40,299 nt of DNA from an uncultured Actinomycetes bacterium (GTDB lineage: Bacteria; Actinomycetota; Actinomycetes; Mycobacteriales; Mycobacteriaceae), in the NCBI GenBank assembly GCA_903862565.1, contig CAIOYU010000004.1, positions 1 to 40,299 on the forward strand, written 5' to 3'. Of the stretch, positions 8,138 through 16,758 are shown piece by piece. A program made the position numbers and the translations under genes. The notes below the pieces were generated by a model. It saw nothing but the letters and a program-made list of their open reading frames with translations, was not told where the DNA came from and searched no databases. Numbering within the stretch: the stretch's first letter is position 1; each line of letters opens with the position of its first letter.

Positions 8138-9100
8138 TTACCGCCGGGGCCGGGTCTGGCAGGACGGGCAGTAGAACGAGGAGCGGTTCATGAATTTCTC
8201 CCGCCGGATCACCGCCCCGCAGCGCCGGCAGGCCCGATCCTCGCGGCCGTAGACGTTCAGCGAGCGGTCGAAGTAACCGGACTGGCCGTTGACGTTGACG
8301 TACAACGAGTCGAACGACGTGCCGCCCTGGCCGAGTGCCTCGCGCATCACCTCCGCGGCCGCGTCGAGAACCTCCCCGAGTTGGCGGCGGGTGAGCTTCT
8401 CGGCGATGCGAGCCCCGTTGATCCCGGCCCGCCACAGCGCCTCGTCGGCGTAGATGTTCCCGATCCCCGACACCACGGTCTGATCCAGCAGCTGGCGCTT
8501 GAGCTCGGAATGCTTGCGCCGCAACACCGTAACAACCGCGTCCCGGTCGAAGCGCGGGTCCAGCGGATCTCGGGCGATGTGCGCCACCGGCTCCGGCACC
8601 GTGCTGCCGGCCACGGTCGCCAGATCGGCAAGTTGCCAGCCGCCGAAGGTTCGCTGGTCGACGAAACTGAGCGCGGTGCCGTCGTCGAGCACCGTTGCGA
8701 TACGCAGGTGTCCGGGATTCGGGACCGGTCCGAGCAGCATCTGGCCGCTCATCCCGAGGTGCACGACGAGGGCGGTGTCGTCGGCCGTCCCATCAGGTCG
8801 GAGGGCGGTGTCGTCGGCCGCCCCATCAGGCCGGAGGGCGGTGTCGTCGGCCGCCCCATCAGGCCGGAGGGCGGTGTCGTCGGCCGCCCCATCAGGTCGG
8901 ACAGTGAGCCACAGGTACTTTCCCCGCCGGTCGGTCCCGACGACCCGCGCCCCGCGCAGGCGAGCGGTCAGGTCGGCGGCACCGCCTGCATGCCGCCGTA
9001 CCGCGCGAGGGTGCAACACCTGCACCGAGGCGATGGTCCTGCCCGTGACGTGCGCTTCCAGGCCGCGGCGCACGACCTCGACCTCGGGAAGTTCAGGCAT
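8138..9100 (-). CDS. mutM: Formamidopyrimidine-DNA glycosylase (Fpg/MutM) with a repeat insertion
   Basis: This encodes 320 residues. The start is set by the obligatory MPELPEVE N-terminus, where P2 and E3 are catalytic after Met removal. RRGKYL holds the conserved Lys, HLGMSGQ follows, and the C-terminus has the zinc finger (CRRC ... CPSC) and the conserved Arg. The enzyme removes oxidised purines such as 8-oxoguanine from DNA. It is longer than the usual size of about 290 residues because four 11-residue units ([11 protein letters not shown]) are inserted between KYLWLTV and VVHLGMSG, a beta-turn site. All catalytic residues remain, so activity is probably kept. The start overlaps the rnc stop by 8 bases. 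Confidence 0.95.
   Translation of the reverse strand: MPELPEVEVVRRGLEAHVTGRTIASVQVLHPRAVRRHAGGAADLTARLRGARVVGTDRRGKYLWLTVRPDGAADDTALRPDGAADDTALRPDGAADDTALRPDGTADDTALVVHLGMSGQMLLGPVPNPGHLRIATVLDDGTALSFVDQRTFGGWQLADLATVAGSTVPEPVAHIARDPLDPRFDRDAVVTVLRRKHSELKRQLLDQTVVSGIGNIYADEALWRAGINGARIAEKLTRRQLGEVLDAAAEVMREALGQGGTSFDSLYVNVNGQSGYFDRSLNVYGREDRACRRCGAVIRREKFMNRSSFYCPSCQTRPRR
8770..8901 (-). repeat. Four 33-bp tandem repeats inside mutM
   Basis: There are four head-to-tail units of exactly 33 bp at 8770-8802, 8803-8835, 8836-8868 and 8869-8901. They differ at only a few bases: units 2 and 3 are identical and units 1 and 4 have single changes. Each adds 11 residues in frame. This is a minisatellite in an otherwise highly conserved gene. 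Confidence 0.95.
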
Positions 9101-9803
9101 CCAGCTCGGCGGTGTCCGACATCGCGTCCAGAGCCGTCCAGGCCTGGGCCGCGGCGTGGGTCTCGGCCACCTTCTTCGAGCGCCCTTCCCCGCGGCCGTA
9201 CTCCTCGCCGTTGACGTAGACCACGGCCGAGAACCTCCGGTCGTGATCCGGACCCTCGGAGCTGACGTCGTAGCGCGGCACCCCCAACCCCCGCGCCGAG
9301 GTGAGCTCCTGCAGGCTGGACTTCCACTCCAGCGCCGCACCCAACGTCGGGGCGGTCTCGAGCAGTTCCTCGAACAGATTCAGGATGACCTGCCGGGCAC
9401 CCTCCAGGCCGTGCTGCAGGTAGACGGCGCCGATCAGGGACTCCAGGGTGTCGGCGAGAATGCTGGACTTGGCCTGACCACCGGTGTTGACCTCGCCCCG
9501 GCCCAGCAGCAGATAGTGGCCGAGGCCCTCCTCGGTCAGCTCGCGGGCCACCCCGGCCAGCGCCTGGCTGTTGACGATGCTGTTGCGCAGCTTGGCCAGG
9601 TCCCCTTCGGAGCTGTCCGGATGACAACGGAACAATTCTTCGACGATCACCAGGCCGAGAACGGCGTCGCCGAGCAGTTCGAGCCGTTCGTTGGTGGGCA
9701 GCCCGCCGTTCTCGTAGGCGTAGCTGCGGTGCGTCAGCGCCAGCGTCAGCAGATCCTCGGGCAGATCGATGCCGAGGGCGTCCAGGAGGTCCTGCCGGGT
9801 CAC
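9093..9803 (-). CDS. rnc: Ribonuclease III
   Basis: This encodes 236 residues from a GTG at 9803, chosen because it aligns with family N-termini and forms a GTGA overlap with the DUF177 stop. The catalytic signature [15 protein letters not shown] is at about residues 38-52. A second acidic site, [11 protein letters not shown], follows, and the C-terminal 70 residues form a double-stranded RNA-binding domain ([37 protein letters not shown]). It cleaves double-stranded RNA, including rRNA precursors. It is coupled upstream to DUF177 and overlaps mutM downstream. Confidence 0.96.
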   Translation of the reverse strand: MTRQDLLDALGIDLPEDLLTLALTHRSYAYENGGLPTNERLELLGDAVLGLVIVEELFRCHPDSSEGDLAKLRNSIVNSQALAGVARELTEEGLGHYLLLGRGEVNTGGQAKSSILADTLESLIGAVYLQHGLEGARQVILNLFEELLETAPTLGAALEWKSSLQELTSARGLGVPRYDVSSEGPDHDRRFSAVVYVNGEEYGRGEGRSKKVAETHAAAQAWTALDAMSDTAELDA

Positions 9804-10354
9804 TGCGGTTGATCCTCCGGGGGAAGCAGCTTGGCCAGCTTGGACCAGCGCGGATCGATCTCGTCGTGGTGGTGGCCGGGTTCCGCGGTGGCCATGGGCA
9901 CACCGCACGTCGGGCACAGTCCGGGGCAATCCTCCAAGCACACCGGCGCGAACGGCAGCAAGACGCCAACGGCGTCGATGATGGGTTGTTCGAGGTCGAT
10001 GGTCTGGTCGACGACGTGGCCCACCTCGTCCTCCTCGGTGGTGGACTCGGTCAGGCTGTCCGGGTAGGCGAACAACTCGGTCAGCACGATCTCGACTTCC
10101 CCGCTGACCGGCCCCAGGCACCGTGAGCACTCCCCCTGGGTCGGCGCCGCCACGGTGCCGGAGACCAGGACTCCCTCGGATACCGACTCGAACCGCAGAT
10201 CCAGGTCGAGCTCGGTGCCGGGCTCGATGGCGATGAGGGGCAACCCCATTCGCGAGGGACTGGGCACTTTCTCGCGCACGGGCATCATCACGCCGGGACG
10301 GCGCCCCAACCGGGATACGTCGAACACCAGTGGTGAATGGGAGTCCTGCGCCAT
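9800..10354 (-). CDS. DUF177/YceD family protein
   Basis: This encodes 184 residues. Cysteine pairs suggest metal binding: ECSRC near the middle, then CLEDCPGLCPTCG near the C-terminus, followed by HHHDEIDPRW and a conserved LPPED end. The YceD/DUF177 family is linked to 23S rRNA and large-subunit metabolism in other bacteria, and the gene usually sits by rpmF and rnc. Here rpmF is absent and rnc follows directly with a 4-base GTGA overlap. The start ATG at 10354 is the natural one (MAQDSHSPLVFDVSRLGRRPG). Exact biochemical role is unknown. Confidence 0.85.
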   Translation of the reverse strand: MAQDSHSPLVFDVSRLGRRPGVMMPVREKVPSPSRMGLPLIAIEPGTELDLDLRFESVSEGVLVSGTVAAPTQGECSRCLGPVSGEVEIVLTELFAYPDSLTESTTEEDEVGHVVDQTIDLEQPIIDAVGVLLPFAPVCLEDCPGLCPTCGVPMATAEPGHHHDEIDPRWSKLAKLLPPEDQPQ

Positions 10355-10385
10355 GACGCCGATCCTAACGGCGTCGAAAAACTGG

Positions 10386-10430
10386 GGCTCAGTGCTGAAC
10401 GGCTCAGCGCTGCACAGCTCAGTGCTGAAC
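10386..10430. repeat. Three 15-bp imperfect tandem repeats at the sepIVA 3' end
   Basis: GGCTCAGTGCTGAAC is present at 10386-10400, a variant at 10401-10415 and a third copy at 10416-10430. The last copy contains the sepIVA stop codon and final codons; the others extend into the short gap before the DUF177 gene. Confidence 0.85.
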
Positions 10431-11156
10431 GTAGTCGTGGGTGCCGGCGGCGGTGCGCAGCTGATGGCGGCCGCGGCTCACCGACCGCAGCGTCCCGTTC
10501 AGGTAGTCCTCGAACTGGGCCAGTTTGTTGTCGACGTAGATGTCGCACTCGCCACGCAGCCGGTCGGCCTCGGCGTGCGCCGAGTCGATGAGGCGGGTGG
10601 ACTCGGCGTTGGCAGCCTGGACGACCTCGGTCTGGGAGACCAGTCGCTGCTGCTCCTTGATGCCTTCCTGGACGGCCTTCTCGTAGGAGATGTTGCCGCT
10701 CTCGACCAGTCGGTCGGCCTCGGCCTTGGCCCGGCTGGTGGCGGCCTCGTAGTCACGCTTGCCAGCGGCCGACAGGCGGGCGGCCTCCTCGCGGGCCTCG
10801 GTGACCATTCCCTCGCTGTGCGACCGGGCTTCGCCAACCATCCGGTCAGCCTGCGATTTGGCGTCGGCCAGCAGGCGGTCCGCTTCGGCACGGGCGTGGC
10901 TGAGCAGCGAGTCCGCCTCCGCGCTGGCGCCGGACACCATGGAATCGGCGTGCTCGCGGGCTTCGCCGAGCATCCCGTCCCGGGCGTCAAGCACATCCTG
11001 GGCGTCGTCGAGTTCCCCGGGGATGGCGTCCTTGATGTCGTCGATCAACTCCAGCACGTCGCCGCGCGGAACCACACAACCCGCCGTCATCGGGACCCCA
11101 CGGGCCTCTTCCACGATGGCGCTCAACTCGTCGAGCGCTTCAAAAACTCGGTACAC
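10419..11156 (-). CDS. sepIVA: DivIVA-like septation protein SepIVA
   Basis: This encodes 245 residues from a GTG at 11156, preceded by a strong AGGAGGG site. The N-terminus (MYRVFEALDELSAIVEEARG) resembles DivIVA-domain proteins. Residues about 65-200 are a long Ala/Glu/Arg coiled coil with heptad-like units such as EADRLLADAKSQADRMVGEA. Length and position match mycobacterial SepIVA (Rv2927c), an essential division-associated protein reported to act at the septum and the subpolar inner-membrane domain. It lies between coaD and DUF177, with an 88-base gap upstream that should hold its own promoter. Confidence 0.9.
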   Translation of the reverse strand: MYRVFEALDELSAIVEEARGVPMTAGCVVPRGDVLELIDDIKDAIPGELDDAQDVLDARDGMLGEAREHADSMVSGASAEADSLLSHARAEADRLLADAKSQADRMVGEARSHSEGMVTEAREEAARLSAAGKRDYEAATSRAKAEADRLVESGNISYEKAVQEGIKEQQRLVSQTEVVQAANAESTRLIDSAHAEADRLRGECDIYVDNKLAQFEDYLNGTLRSVSRGRHQLRTAAGTHDYVQH

Positions 11157-11244
11157 GGGGCCCTCCTGGCGGTAGTCGGCTAGTGACCAGTGTGCCTGGT
11201 GTTACGCCTGTGACTGTGGTAGCCGCGCGGTGTGTCGCCCGAAA

Positions 11245-11724
11245 TCAGTGACCGGCGAGTTTCGCCTGCAGTCGACGGTTCACCGATTCCGGAAGCAGAG
11301 CCGAGACGTCGCCGCCGAGGCCGGCCACCTCCTTGGCCAGCGATGAGGACACGAACGAGAACTGCGGCGTCGTCGCGACGAAGAACGTGTCCACCCCGGC
11401 GACGTGCTTGTTCATCTGAGCCATCTGCAGCTCGTATTCGAAGTCGGTGCCCGTTCGCAGACCCTTGACGATCGCGGTCATGCCGCGAGCACGGACGAAG
11501 TCGACGACCAACCCCTGCCCGGACTCCACCCGCAGATTGGGCAGGTGCGCGCAGGCCTCCTCGATCATCGCGATGCGCTCGTCGGCGTCGAACATGCCGG
11601 ACTTCTTGGCGTTCACCAGAACGGCGACGATCACCTCGTCGAACTGCGCGGCGGCGCGTTCGAAGACGTCGATGTGCCCCAGCGTGACCGGGTCGAAGGA
11701 TCCCGGACAGACGGCGCCAGACAT
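11245..11724 (-). CDS. coaD: Phosphopantetheine adenylyltransferase
   Basis: This encodes 159 residues from the ATG at 11724, just before the conserved [17 protein letters not shown]. The GSFDP and T-x-GH motifs bind ATP, and [11 protein letters not shown] is the C-terminal signature. It converts 4'-phosphopantetheine and ATP to dephospho-CoA, the fourth step of CoA synthesis. It starts 10 bases after the rsmD stop, so the two are probably co-transcribed, as in most bacteria. In M. tuberculosis a large lipid gene cluster separates this gene from sepIVA; here they are neighbours. Confidence 0.96.
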   Translation of the reverse strand: MSGAVCPGSFDPVTLGHIDVFERAAAQFDEVIVAVLVNAKKSGMFDADERIAMIEEACAHLPNLRVESGQGLVVDFVRARGMTAIVKGLRTGTDFEYELQMAQMNKHVAGVDTFFVATTPQFSFVSSSLAKEVAGLGGDVSALLPESVNRRLQAKLAGH

Positions 11725-11734
11725 GAACCAGACG

Positions 11735-12295
11735 CTAGCAGCCGTCACCCACCTCGGCGGCTTCCAGACGGGTGTCCCCGTAGCGACGATCCGGCCAGAC
11801 AGTCCAGCCCGCCGGCCAGTTCAGGAGCGCCGAGGAGACCGGTCGCTCCACCACCACGATGCTTCCGCCGGTGACCCAACCGCGACTCTGGAGGCTGTCC
11901 AGTACCGCCTCCACAGCGCCGGCGGTGACGTCGTAGGGCGGGTCGGCCAGCACCAGGTCCATCGGTGCCTCCGGTTGAGTTGCCAGGACAGTGGCCACCG
12001 GCACCCGTCGTACCGACGTACCCGGCATGCCGACGGTGGTGATGTTGCGGGCGATGACGTCGGCGGCCCGTCGATCGGATTCGACGAACAGCACCGAGGC
12101 CGCCCCCCGGGACAATGCCTCCAGACCGAGGGCACCGGATCCGGCGTACAGATCCAGTACGCGCGCGCCATCGAAGTCCAGGCGTGCTGCCAGAACGTTG
12201 AACAGGGCTTCTCGCACCCGGTCGGTCGTCGGCCGCGCCGAGGACGGCACGACGAGTCGACGGCCGCCCGCTGCGCCGGCGACGATCCGGGTCAT
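11735..12295 (-). CDS. rsmD: 16S rRNA (guanine(966)-N(2))-methyltransferase RsmD
   Basis: This encodes 186 residues. The start [14 protein letters not shown] is typical. The SAM-binding motif [20 protein letters not shown] and the catalytic LADPPYD motif are intact. It methylates G966 of 16S rRNA in the assembling 30S subunit. It pairs with coaD downstream. The upstream neighbour is the VKOR gene only 18 bases away; the pyruvate carboxylase gene that lies here in M. tuberculosis is missing. Confidence 0.94.
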   Translation of the reverse strand: MTRIVAGAAGGRRLVVPSSARPTTDRVREALFNVLAARLDFDGARVLDLYAGSGALGLEALSRGAASVLFVESDRRAADVIARNITTVGMPGTSVRRVPVATVLATQPEAPMDLVLADPPYDVTAGAVEAVLDSLQSRGWVTGGSIVVVERPVSSALLNWPAGWTVWPDRRYGDTRLEAAEVGDGC

Positions 12296-12313
12296 GTCAG
12301 CGGGGTCGAAGCT

Positions 12314-12955
12314 CTAGATCAGGGTCGACCAGTAGTCCCAGAAGCGGACCAGGATCTCCAGGATGCCCGCGGTGAACCACAGTGCGACGATGGGCCAGCG
12401 CCAGTTGTACAGGGTGCGGGCCACCCGGTTGCCTGCCAACGGTTGCAATGCGATCGGCGCGACCACCGCGAACAGCGGGATGGTCACCGCCCAGACGACC
12501 ATGCAGTACGGGCACAGCGCGCCGATCTCGTAGAGCGTCTCGTATTTGAGCCACTGGACGAAGATCACGGCGAGGCCGGTGCCGGTCATCAGGCCGATCC
12601 AGTACCAGCGCGGCAGCGAAACCTTGGCGACGGCGAGCACGCCGGTGACGATGACCACGGAGAACGCGATGACACCGATCAGCGGGTTGGGCGGGCCGAA
12701 CACCGACGCCTGCGGGGTGTTGATCACCGACCCGCAAGCCACCACCGGGTTGATACTGCAGGTGGGAACGTATTTGGGGTCCTTGAGCATCTCGATCTTC
12801 TCGATCAGCAGAGTCGCCGACGAGATGAGTCCGATCACCCCGGCGACCAGAATCCACCAGGAACTGGCGCGACCCACGCGCACCGGCCGGTCGGCCGCGT
12901 CGGCGCTGCCGGCGGCCTCCTCCGGCAGTGCGCCGGCGGCCGTCACCGTGCTCAC
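12314..12955 (-). CDS. Vitamin K epoxide reductase (VKOR) family protein
   Basis: This encodes 213 residues from a GTG at 12955 that overlaps the DsbA-like gene stop by 4 bases. There are about five hydrophobic segments. The loop pair C-x7-C (CSINPVVAC) and the quinone-linked CPYC motif (GALCPYCMVVW) are both present. Bacterial VKOR re-oxidises DsbA-type proteins and passes electrons to quinones, driving disulfide formation outside the membrane. The coupling to a DsbA-like gene supports this role. It is the equivalent of Rv2968c. Confidence 0.94.
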   Translation of the reverse strand: MSTVTAAGALPEEAAGSADAADRPVRVGRASSWWILVAGVIGLISSATLLIEKIEMLKDPKYVPTCSINPVVACGSVINTPQASVFGPPNPLIGVIAFSVVIVTGVLAVAKVSLPRWYWIGLMTGTGLAVIFVQWLKYETLYEIGALCPYCMVVWAVTIPLFAVVAPIALQPLAGNRVARTLYNWRWPIVALWFTAGILEILVRFWDYWSTLI

Positions 12956-13797
12956 GGCTTCGGGGCTGCCGGCGCCGCGGGAGCGGCCGATGCCGCCGAG
13001 GAGGGAGCCGCCGAGGAGGGAGCCGCCGAGGTGGGAGCCGGCGACGATTCCGGTGCACCCGCCGGCTTCGGCGTGAGGCCCGAAACCGGGCCCACGACCG
13101 AGGTGATCTTGGCGATCAGGTCATCGGGGTTGGCCGGGCTGATGTCCTCGCCGTTGAGCCGGATGGTCGGGGTGGCCGTGATCTTCGCGGCCGGGGCCAG
13201 GCCCTTCACCATGTCGCTATACCGGTTGTGGTTCACGCAGTCGGCGACGCCCCCGCCGGCGCCGGCCTGCCGCGCGGTCTCGATCAGCGCGGCGTTGTCC
13301 GGCCCGGAGCCCGAACCCTCCTCCGGCTGCTGGGCGAACAGCGCAGAGTGGAACCGCACGAAGGCGTCCTTGTTCTCGTCGCCGACGCAGTAGCCGGCGT
13401 TGGCCGCCCGGCCGGAGTACCCGGCATTGGTCTTGTTCAGGATCGAGACCATGTAGTAATCGACGGCCGCGGCACCGCTCTCGACCAGCTTGTTGATGGT
13501 CGCGCCGAAGGTCTTCTCGAAGTCCTTGCAGTGCGGGCACTGGAAGTCCTCGTAGATGGACAGCACGGCCTTGGGTTCGTCGCCGCCGTCCTTCTTCATC
13601 AGAGCGCTGGAGCTGATCCGGACCGCCTGCACGTCGCCGGCGGCGCCCTTCTTGTCTTTGGTCATGACGATGTAGAGCACGACGGCGGCCGCAAAGAAGA
13701 TCACGAGAGCGGTCAGCCCCAGCCGAATGGCCATGTCACGCTTGCGGTCCTGAGCGTTCAGGTCGTAGCGGGGCGAGCTTTTCTTGTTTGTGGCCAC
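12952..13797 (-). CDS. Membrane-anchored DsbA-like disulfide oxidoreductase
   Basis: This encodes 281 residues from a GTG at 13797. A cytoplasmic basic N-terminus leads to one membrane helix at about 25-45 (LGLTALVIFFAAAVVLYIVM). A thioredoxin-like domain follows with active site CPHC (DFQCPHCKDF) and the cis-Pro segment TATPTIRLNG. Two further cysteines (GYCVG, ADCVN) probably form a structural disulfide. The last 45 residues are Ala/Pro/Ser-rich and repeated. It should oxidise exported proteins and be recycled by the coupled VKOR. It is the equivalent of Rv2969c. Confidence 0.94.
   Translation of the reverse strand: MATNKKSSPRYDLNAQDRKRDMAIRLGLTALVIFFAAAVVLYIVMTKDKKGAAGDVQAVRISSSALMKKDGGDEPKAVLSIYEDFQCPHCKDFEKTFGATINKLVESGAAAVDYYMVSILNKTNAGYSGRAANAGYCVGDENKDAFVRFHSALFAQQPEEGSGSGPDNAALIETARQAGAGGGVADCVNHNRYSDMVKGLAPAAKITATPTIRLNGEDISPANPDDLIAKITSVVGPVSGLTPKPAGAPESSPAPTSAAPSSAAPSSAASAAPAAPAAPKP
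12992..13036 (-). repeat. Three 15-bp tandem repeats in the DsbA-like tail
   Basis: GCCGCCGAGGAGGGA occurs at 12992-13006 and 13007-13021, with a one-base variant at 13022-13036. The repeats encode the SSAAP-type C-terminal tail, outside the catalytic domain. Confidence 0.88.
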
Positions 13798-13867
13798 GTC
13801 GCCTGATCCTCGCTGTCGGTGAAGTCTTGTGTTCTGGCCCTCTAGAGTACCGGGGTCGTACGCGGGC

Positions 13868-14983
13868 TCAGATATGGGCGAGGTGTGCCCTCAGTGCGGA
13901 GATCACTTCGGCATTGGCCCTGCCCACTCCACCGCCGAGCACGTTGAGGTTGAGGAAGGCGTGGATCATCGACCCCATCTGCCGGTGGTCGACGACGACG
14001 CCGGCCTCCCGGAGTCGGTCGGCGTACTCCGTTCCCTCGTCACGCAACGGGTCGAATCCCGCCGTGACGATCAGCGCGGGAGACAGGCCGGAGAGATCGT
14101 CGACCAGCAGCGGGGACACCCGGGGGTCGGTCACCTCCAGGCCCGAGCCCGCGAGGTAGGCGGACTCGAACCAGTCCATATCGTGCCTGGTCAGGAGAAA
14201 TCCGTCGCCGAGCAGCGTTCGGGAACGGGCCAGTCCACGGAAGTCGGTCACTGGGTAGATCAACCACTGCAGCGACGGCAGCGGGTCCCCGGCGTCGCGG
14301 GCCTGGCGGGTGACCACCGCGGCCAGGCACCCTCCGGCGCTGTCCCCGCCGACGGCGACCCGTCCGGGATCGGCCCCGAGTTCGGCGGCATGGTGTCGGG
14401 CCCACAGATACGCGGCGTGCGCATCGTCCACGGCAGCGGGCGCCGGGTGTTCCGGGGCCAGTCGGTAGTCGATCGCGAGCACGTGAACACCGGCATCCCG
14501 GCAGATCAGCCGGCACACCGAGTCATGGGACTCGAGGTCGCCGAACACGAAGCCGCCGCCGTGGTAGAAGACGAGCAGCGGGGCCGGGGCCTGCTCACTG
14601 CCCTTCGCCGCCGGCGGGCGGTAGTGCCGACCGGGGATGATGCCGGCCGGCCCCGGTATCGACACCGCATTGATGCCGCCCACGTGGATGTCCGACTGGT
14701 CGAGGGTCTTGGTCAGCTCGCGGTTGGCGACCCGGGTGGCGGCAGGGTCGTCGGCGACCACCAGACCGGTGATTCCCGCGGCCCGCTGGGTGGCGAGCAG
14801 AACCTGCAGCATCGGGTCCAGGGTGTTCCCGTCGATGGTCACCGCTCGCCCGCCCGACACCGCCCGCTTGGCCACGTCGGGCAGCCGCGGGATGACCTTG
14901 ACGCCCAGCTGATTGCCGACGGTCAGTGCACGCTGCCGCAGTGCCTGCCGTCGCGACCTGGACTCGGCCCGGCCTGCTGTCAT
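13868..14983 (-). CDS. lipN: Alpha/beta-hydrolase esterase of the HSL (LipN-like) family
   Basis: This encodes 371 residues from the ATG at 14983, which follows GAGGAGA; a longer ORF upstream is not needed. The hormone-sensitive-lipase oxyanion motif HGGGF, the nucleophile elbow GGDSAGG, the acid D in DPLRDEG and a C-terminal His (SMIHAF) complete the triad. Members hydrolyse short to medium acyl esters. Its place after the DsbA/VKOR pair and divergent from the AKR gene matches Rv2970c (LipN). The N-terminal 90 residues are less conserved and basic. The natural substrate is unknown. Confidence 0.88.
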   Translation of the reverse strand: MTAGRAESRSRRQALRQRALTVGNQLGVKVIPRLPDVAKRAVSGGRAVTIDGNTLDPMLQVLLATQRAAGITGLVVADDPAATRVANRELTKTLDQSDIHVGGINAVSIPGPAGIIPGRHYRPPAAKGSEQAPAPLLVFYHGGGFVFGDLESHDSVCRLICRDAGVHVLAIDYRLAPEHPAPAAVDDAHAAYLWARHHAAELGADPGRVAVGGDSAGGCLAAVVTRQARDAGDPLPSLQWLIYPVTDFRGLARSRTLLGDGFLLTRHDMDWFESAYLAGSGLEVTDPRVSPLLVDDLSGLSPALIVTAGFDPLRDEGTEYADRLREAGVVVDHRQMGSMIHAFLNLNVLGGGVGRANAEVISALRAHLAHI

Positions 14984-15161
14984 TGAGTGTCTCCTCTGCA
15001 CGAGCCTTTCGGCGCGCCTCGAGTCTTGCACCGACGTCAGGCATACCCGAACGCGGTGCCTGCCGGATGAGTTTCTTCTTCCCGACATTCCGCACGCCGC
15101 GGTGGCGGACGGGTCAGGTGGAGGGGCCGACGCACTTTTCCAACCGCCGTGACTTCGTGGG

Positions 15162-15167
15162 TACTAT
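15162..15167 (+). promoter_or_regulatory. Possible -10 element for the AKR gene
   Basis: TACTAT fits the mycobacterial SigA -10 pattern TANNNT and lies 49 bases before the AKR start in the 233-base divergent gap to lipN. No convincing -35 was found, so this is tentative. The rest of the gap shows no gene. Confidence 0.3.
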
Positions 15168-15216
15168 CTCACTCGCGCGGTGAGACCTTCACCGATCGAA
15201 TCCACAGGCAGGTGAC

Positions 15217-16032
15217 ATGACGCACACCGTCACGCTCAATGACGACCACACCATGCCCGTGCTTGGTCTCGGAGTTTCCGACATGCCGAGCGCCGAGGTC
15301 GAGGCAGCGGTCACCGCAGCCCTGGCAGCCGGTTACCGCCTGATCGACACATCGCCCGCCGACGGCCGCGAGGAGGCGGTGGGACGGGCGGTCGCCGCGT
15401 CGGGGCTTGCCCGCGAGGACCTGTTCATCACAACCAAACTGCCCACCGCCGACCAGGGCTTCCAGTCCTCCCAGGACGCGTGCAAGGCCAGCCTCGAGCG
15501 CCTGGGCCTGGACTACCTGGACCTGTACCTGATCGACTGGCCTGCCGAGGAGAACGGCAAGTACATCGACGCCTGGGGCGGGATCATGAAGTCCAAGGAG
15601 GTCGGCCACGTGCGGTCGATCGGCGTGAGCAACTTCAGCCCCGAACACCTGTCGAACATCATCGACCTGTCCTTCTTCACCCCCGCGGTGAACCAAATCG
15701 AACTTCATCCCCTACTCGACCAGTCCGAGTTGCGCGCGGTCCACGCCCAGCACTCGATCGCCACGGAGGCCTACAGCCCGCTGGGTACGGGCACACTCCT
15801 GGAGAATCCGGTCATCGCTGCGGCGGCCGGCGCTCACGGCAAGTCACCCGCCCAGGTCTTGATCCGCTGGAGCATCCAGCTGGGCAACGTCGTCATCCCC
15901 CGCGCCGCCACCCCGGAGCACCTGGCCGGGAATCTCGAAGTCTTCGACTTCGATCTGACTGCCGCCGAGATGGAGGCCATCAACGGCCTCCACGACGGCA
16001 CCCGGTTCCACGCCGCACCGAACCCGGCCTGA
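15217..16032 (+). CDS. Aldo-keto reductase family protein with altered catalytic tetrad
   Basis: This encodes 271 residues, homologous to Rv2971-type aldo-keto reductases: [14 protein letters not shown] start, [16 protein letters not shown], and a C-terminal IPRAATPEH cofactor loop. The usual tetrad is Asp, Tyr, Lys, His. D44 and K74 (TTKL) are present, but the Tyr position of the D-T-x3-Y-G-N-E motif is D49 (DTSPADGRE), and the His of the usual LIHWP is D107 (LIDWP). Both changes are plain in the codons. The NADPH-binding parts look intact. It may be a pseudoenzyme, a binding or regulatory protein, or have a changed reaction. Confidence 0.9.
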   Translation: MTHTVTLNDDHTMPVLGLGVSDMPSAEVEAAVTAALAAGYRLIDTSPADGREEAVGRAVAASGLAREDLFITTKLPTADQGFQSSQDACKASLERLGLDYLDLYLIDWPAEENGKYIDAWGGIMKSKEVGHVRSIGVSNFSPEHLSNIIDLSFFTPAVNQIELHPLLDQSELRAVHAQHSIATEAYSPLGTGTLLENPVIAAAAGAHGKSPAQVLIRWSIQLGNVVIPRAATPEHLAGNLEVFDFDLTAAEMEAINGLHDGTRFHAAPNPA

Positions 16033-16056
16033 CCCTTCTCGGTGCCGCGCCACCGC

Positions 16057-16758
16057 TCATCCGGCGGGGCAGGTGCTCGTCGCCTCCCGAAGCGTCCGGG
16101 CCGAGCCCTCATCGACAGCCAACCGGTAGCCGCGTAGAACCTCGGCGAACTGAACGGCGTACTGGCACCAGAACGCGTGGTTGGGCGGCATCCACTCCCC
16201 CGGTGCCTGGTCGCTCTTGTCGTGATTGGCGTGTCCCGCAACGGCAATCAAATTGGCCGGATCATTGGCGAAACGCTTGCGCAGTCCGTCGGTCCAGTCG
16301 CGGGCGCCCATGTCCCAGGCGAACGCCAACGGGACGATGTGGTCGATCTGGACGGATGCCCCCACCTGGTTACCGCGGATGAAGGCCACCGTCGCGTTGG
16401 TGTAGGGGTCGCGCAACGTGCCACCGGAGACGGCCTGCGGACAGCGCTTGGTCGACACATAGGTCTTGTCGATCAGATCGCGCGCCAGAATCTCGTCGCG
16501 GGTGTCGCAGCCGTTGCGGCCCCCCGGCGCGCTGTTGTCGTCGTCCCATGCTCCACCGAAAGCCCCACGGCGGTAATCGGATCCGCGGACCCGCGCGGCG
16601 ACGATGTCGACGCCGGCAAGGACGTCGCTACCGGGCCGCACCGTCGGCGCCGACACCAGGACCGCCGAGGCGGACCTCGGTTGCGAAACCGTCTGGGCGG
16701 CAACGATGACCGCCAGTCCCGCGATCGCAGCCAACAACAGCAGCGTCCGCCGGTTCAC
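16057..16758 (-). CDS. Exported HNH-type nuclease (GmrSD C-terminal/DUF1524-like)
   Basis: This encodes 233 residues from a GTG at 16758 overlapping the recG stop by 4 bases. A hydrophobic N-terminus (LLLLAAIAGLAVIVAA) suggests a signal peptide or anchor. The HNH core is visible as QIDHIVPLAFAWDMGA, then NDPANLIAVAGHANHDKSDQAP and PPNHAFWCQYA. Two cysteine pairs suggest an extracytoplasmic fold. Relatives are secreted nucleases of unknown role in mycobacteria (Rv2972c position). It is translationally coupled to recG, which is odd for an exported protein and may only reflect compact packing. Confidence 0.85.
   Translation of the reverse strand: MNRRTLLLLAAIAGLAVIVAAQTVSQPRSASAVLVSAPTVRPGSDVLAGVDIVAARVRGSDYRRGAFGGAWDDDNSAPGGRNGCDTRDEILARDLIDKTYVSTKRCPQAVSGGTLRDPYTNATVAFIRGNQVGASVQIDHIVPLAFAWDMGARDWTDGLRKRFANDPANLIAVAGHANHDKSDQAPGEWMPPNHAFWCQYAVQFAEVLRGYRLAVDEGSARTLREATSTCPAG

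Noticed and set aside
8770-8901. CRISPR or mobile element in mutM
   Set aside because: The units are contiguous with no spacers and keep the reading frame; it is a minisatellite.
11447-13393. 648-codon plus-strand frame across coaD, rsmD and VKOR
   Set aside because: It runs through three well-supported genes on the other strand and has no recognisable domain.
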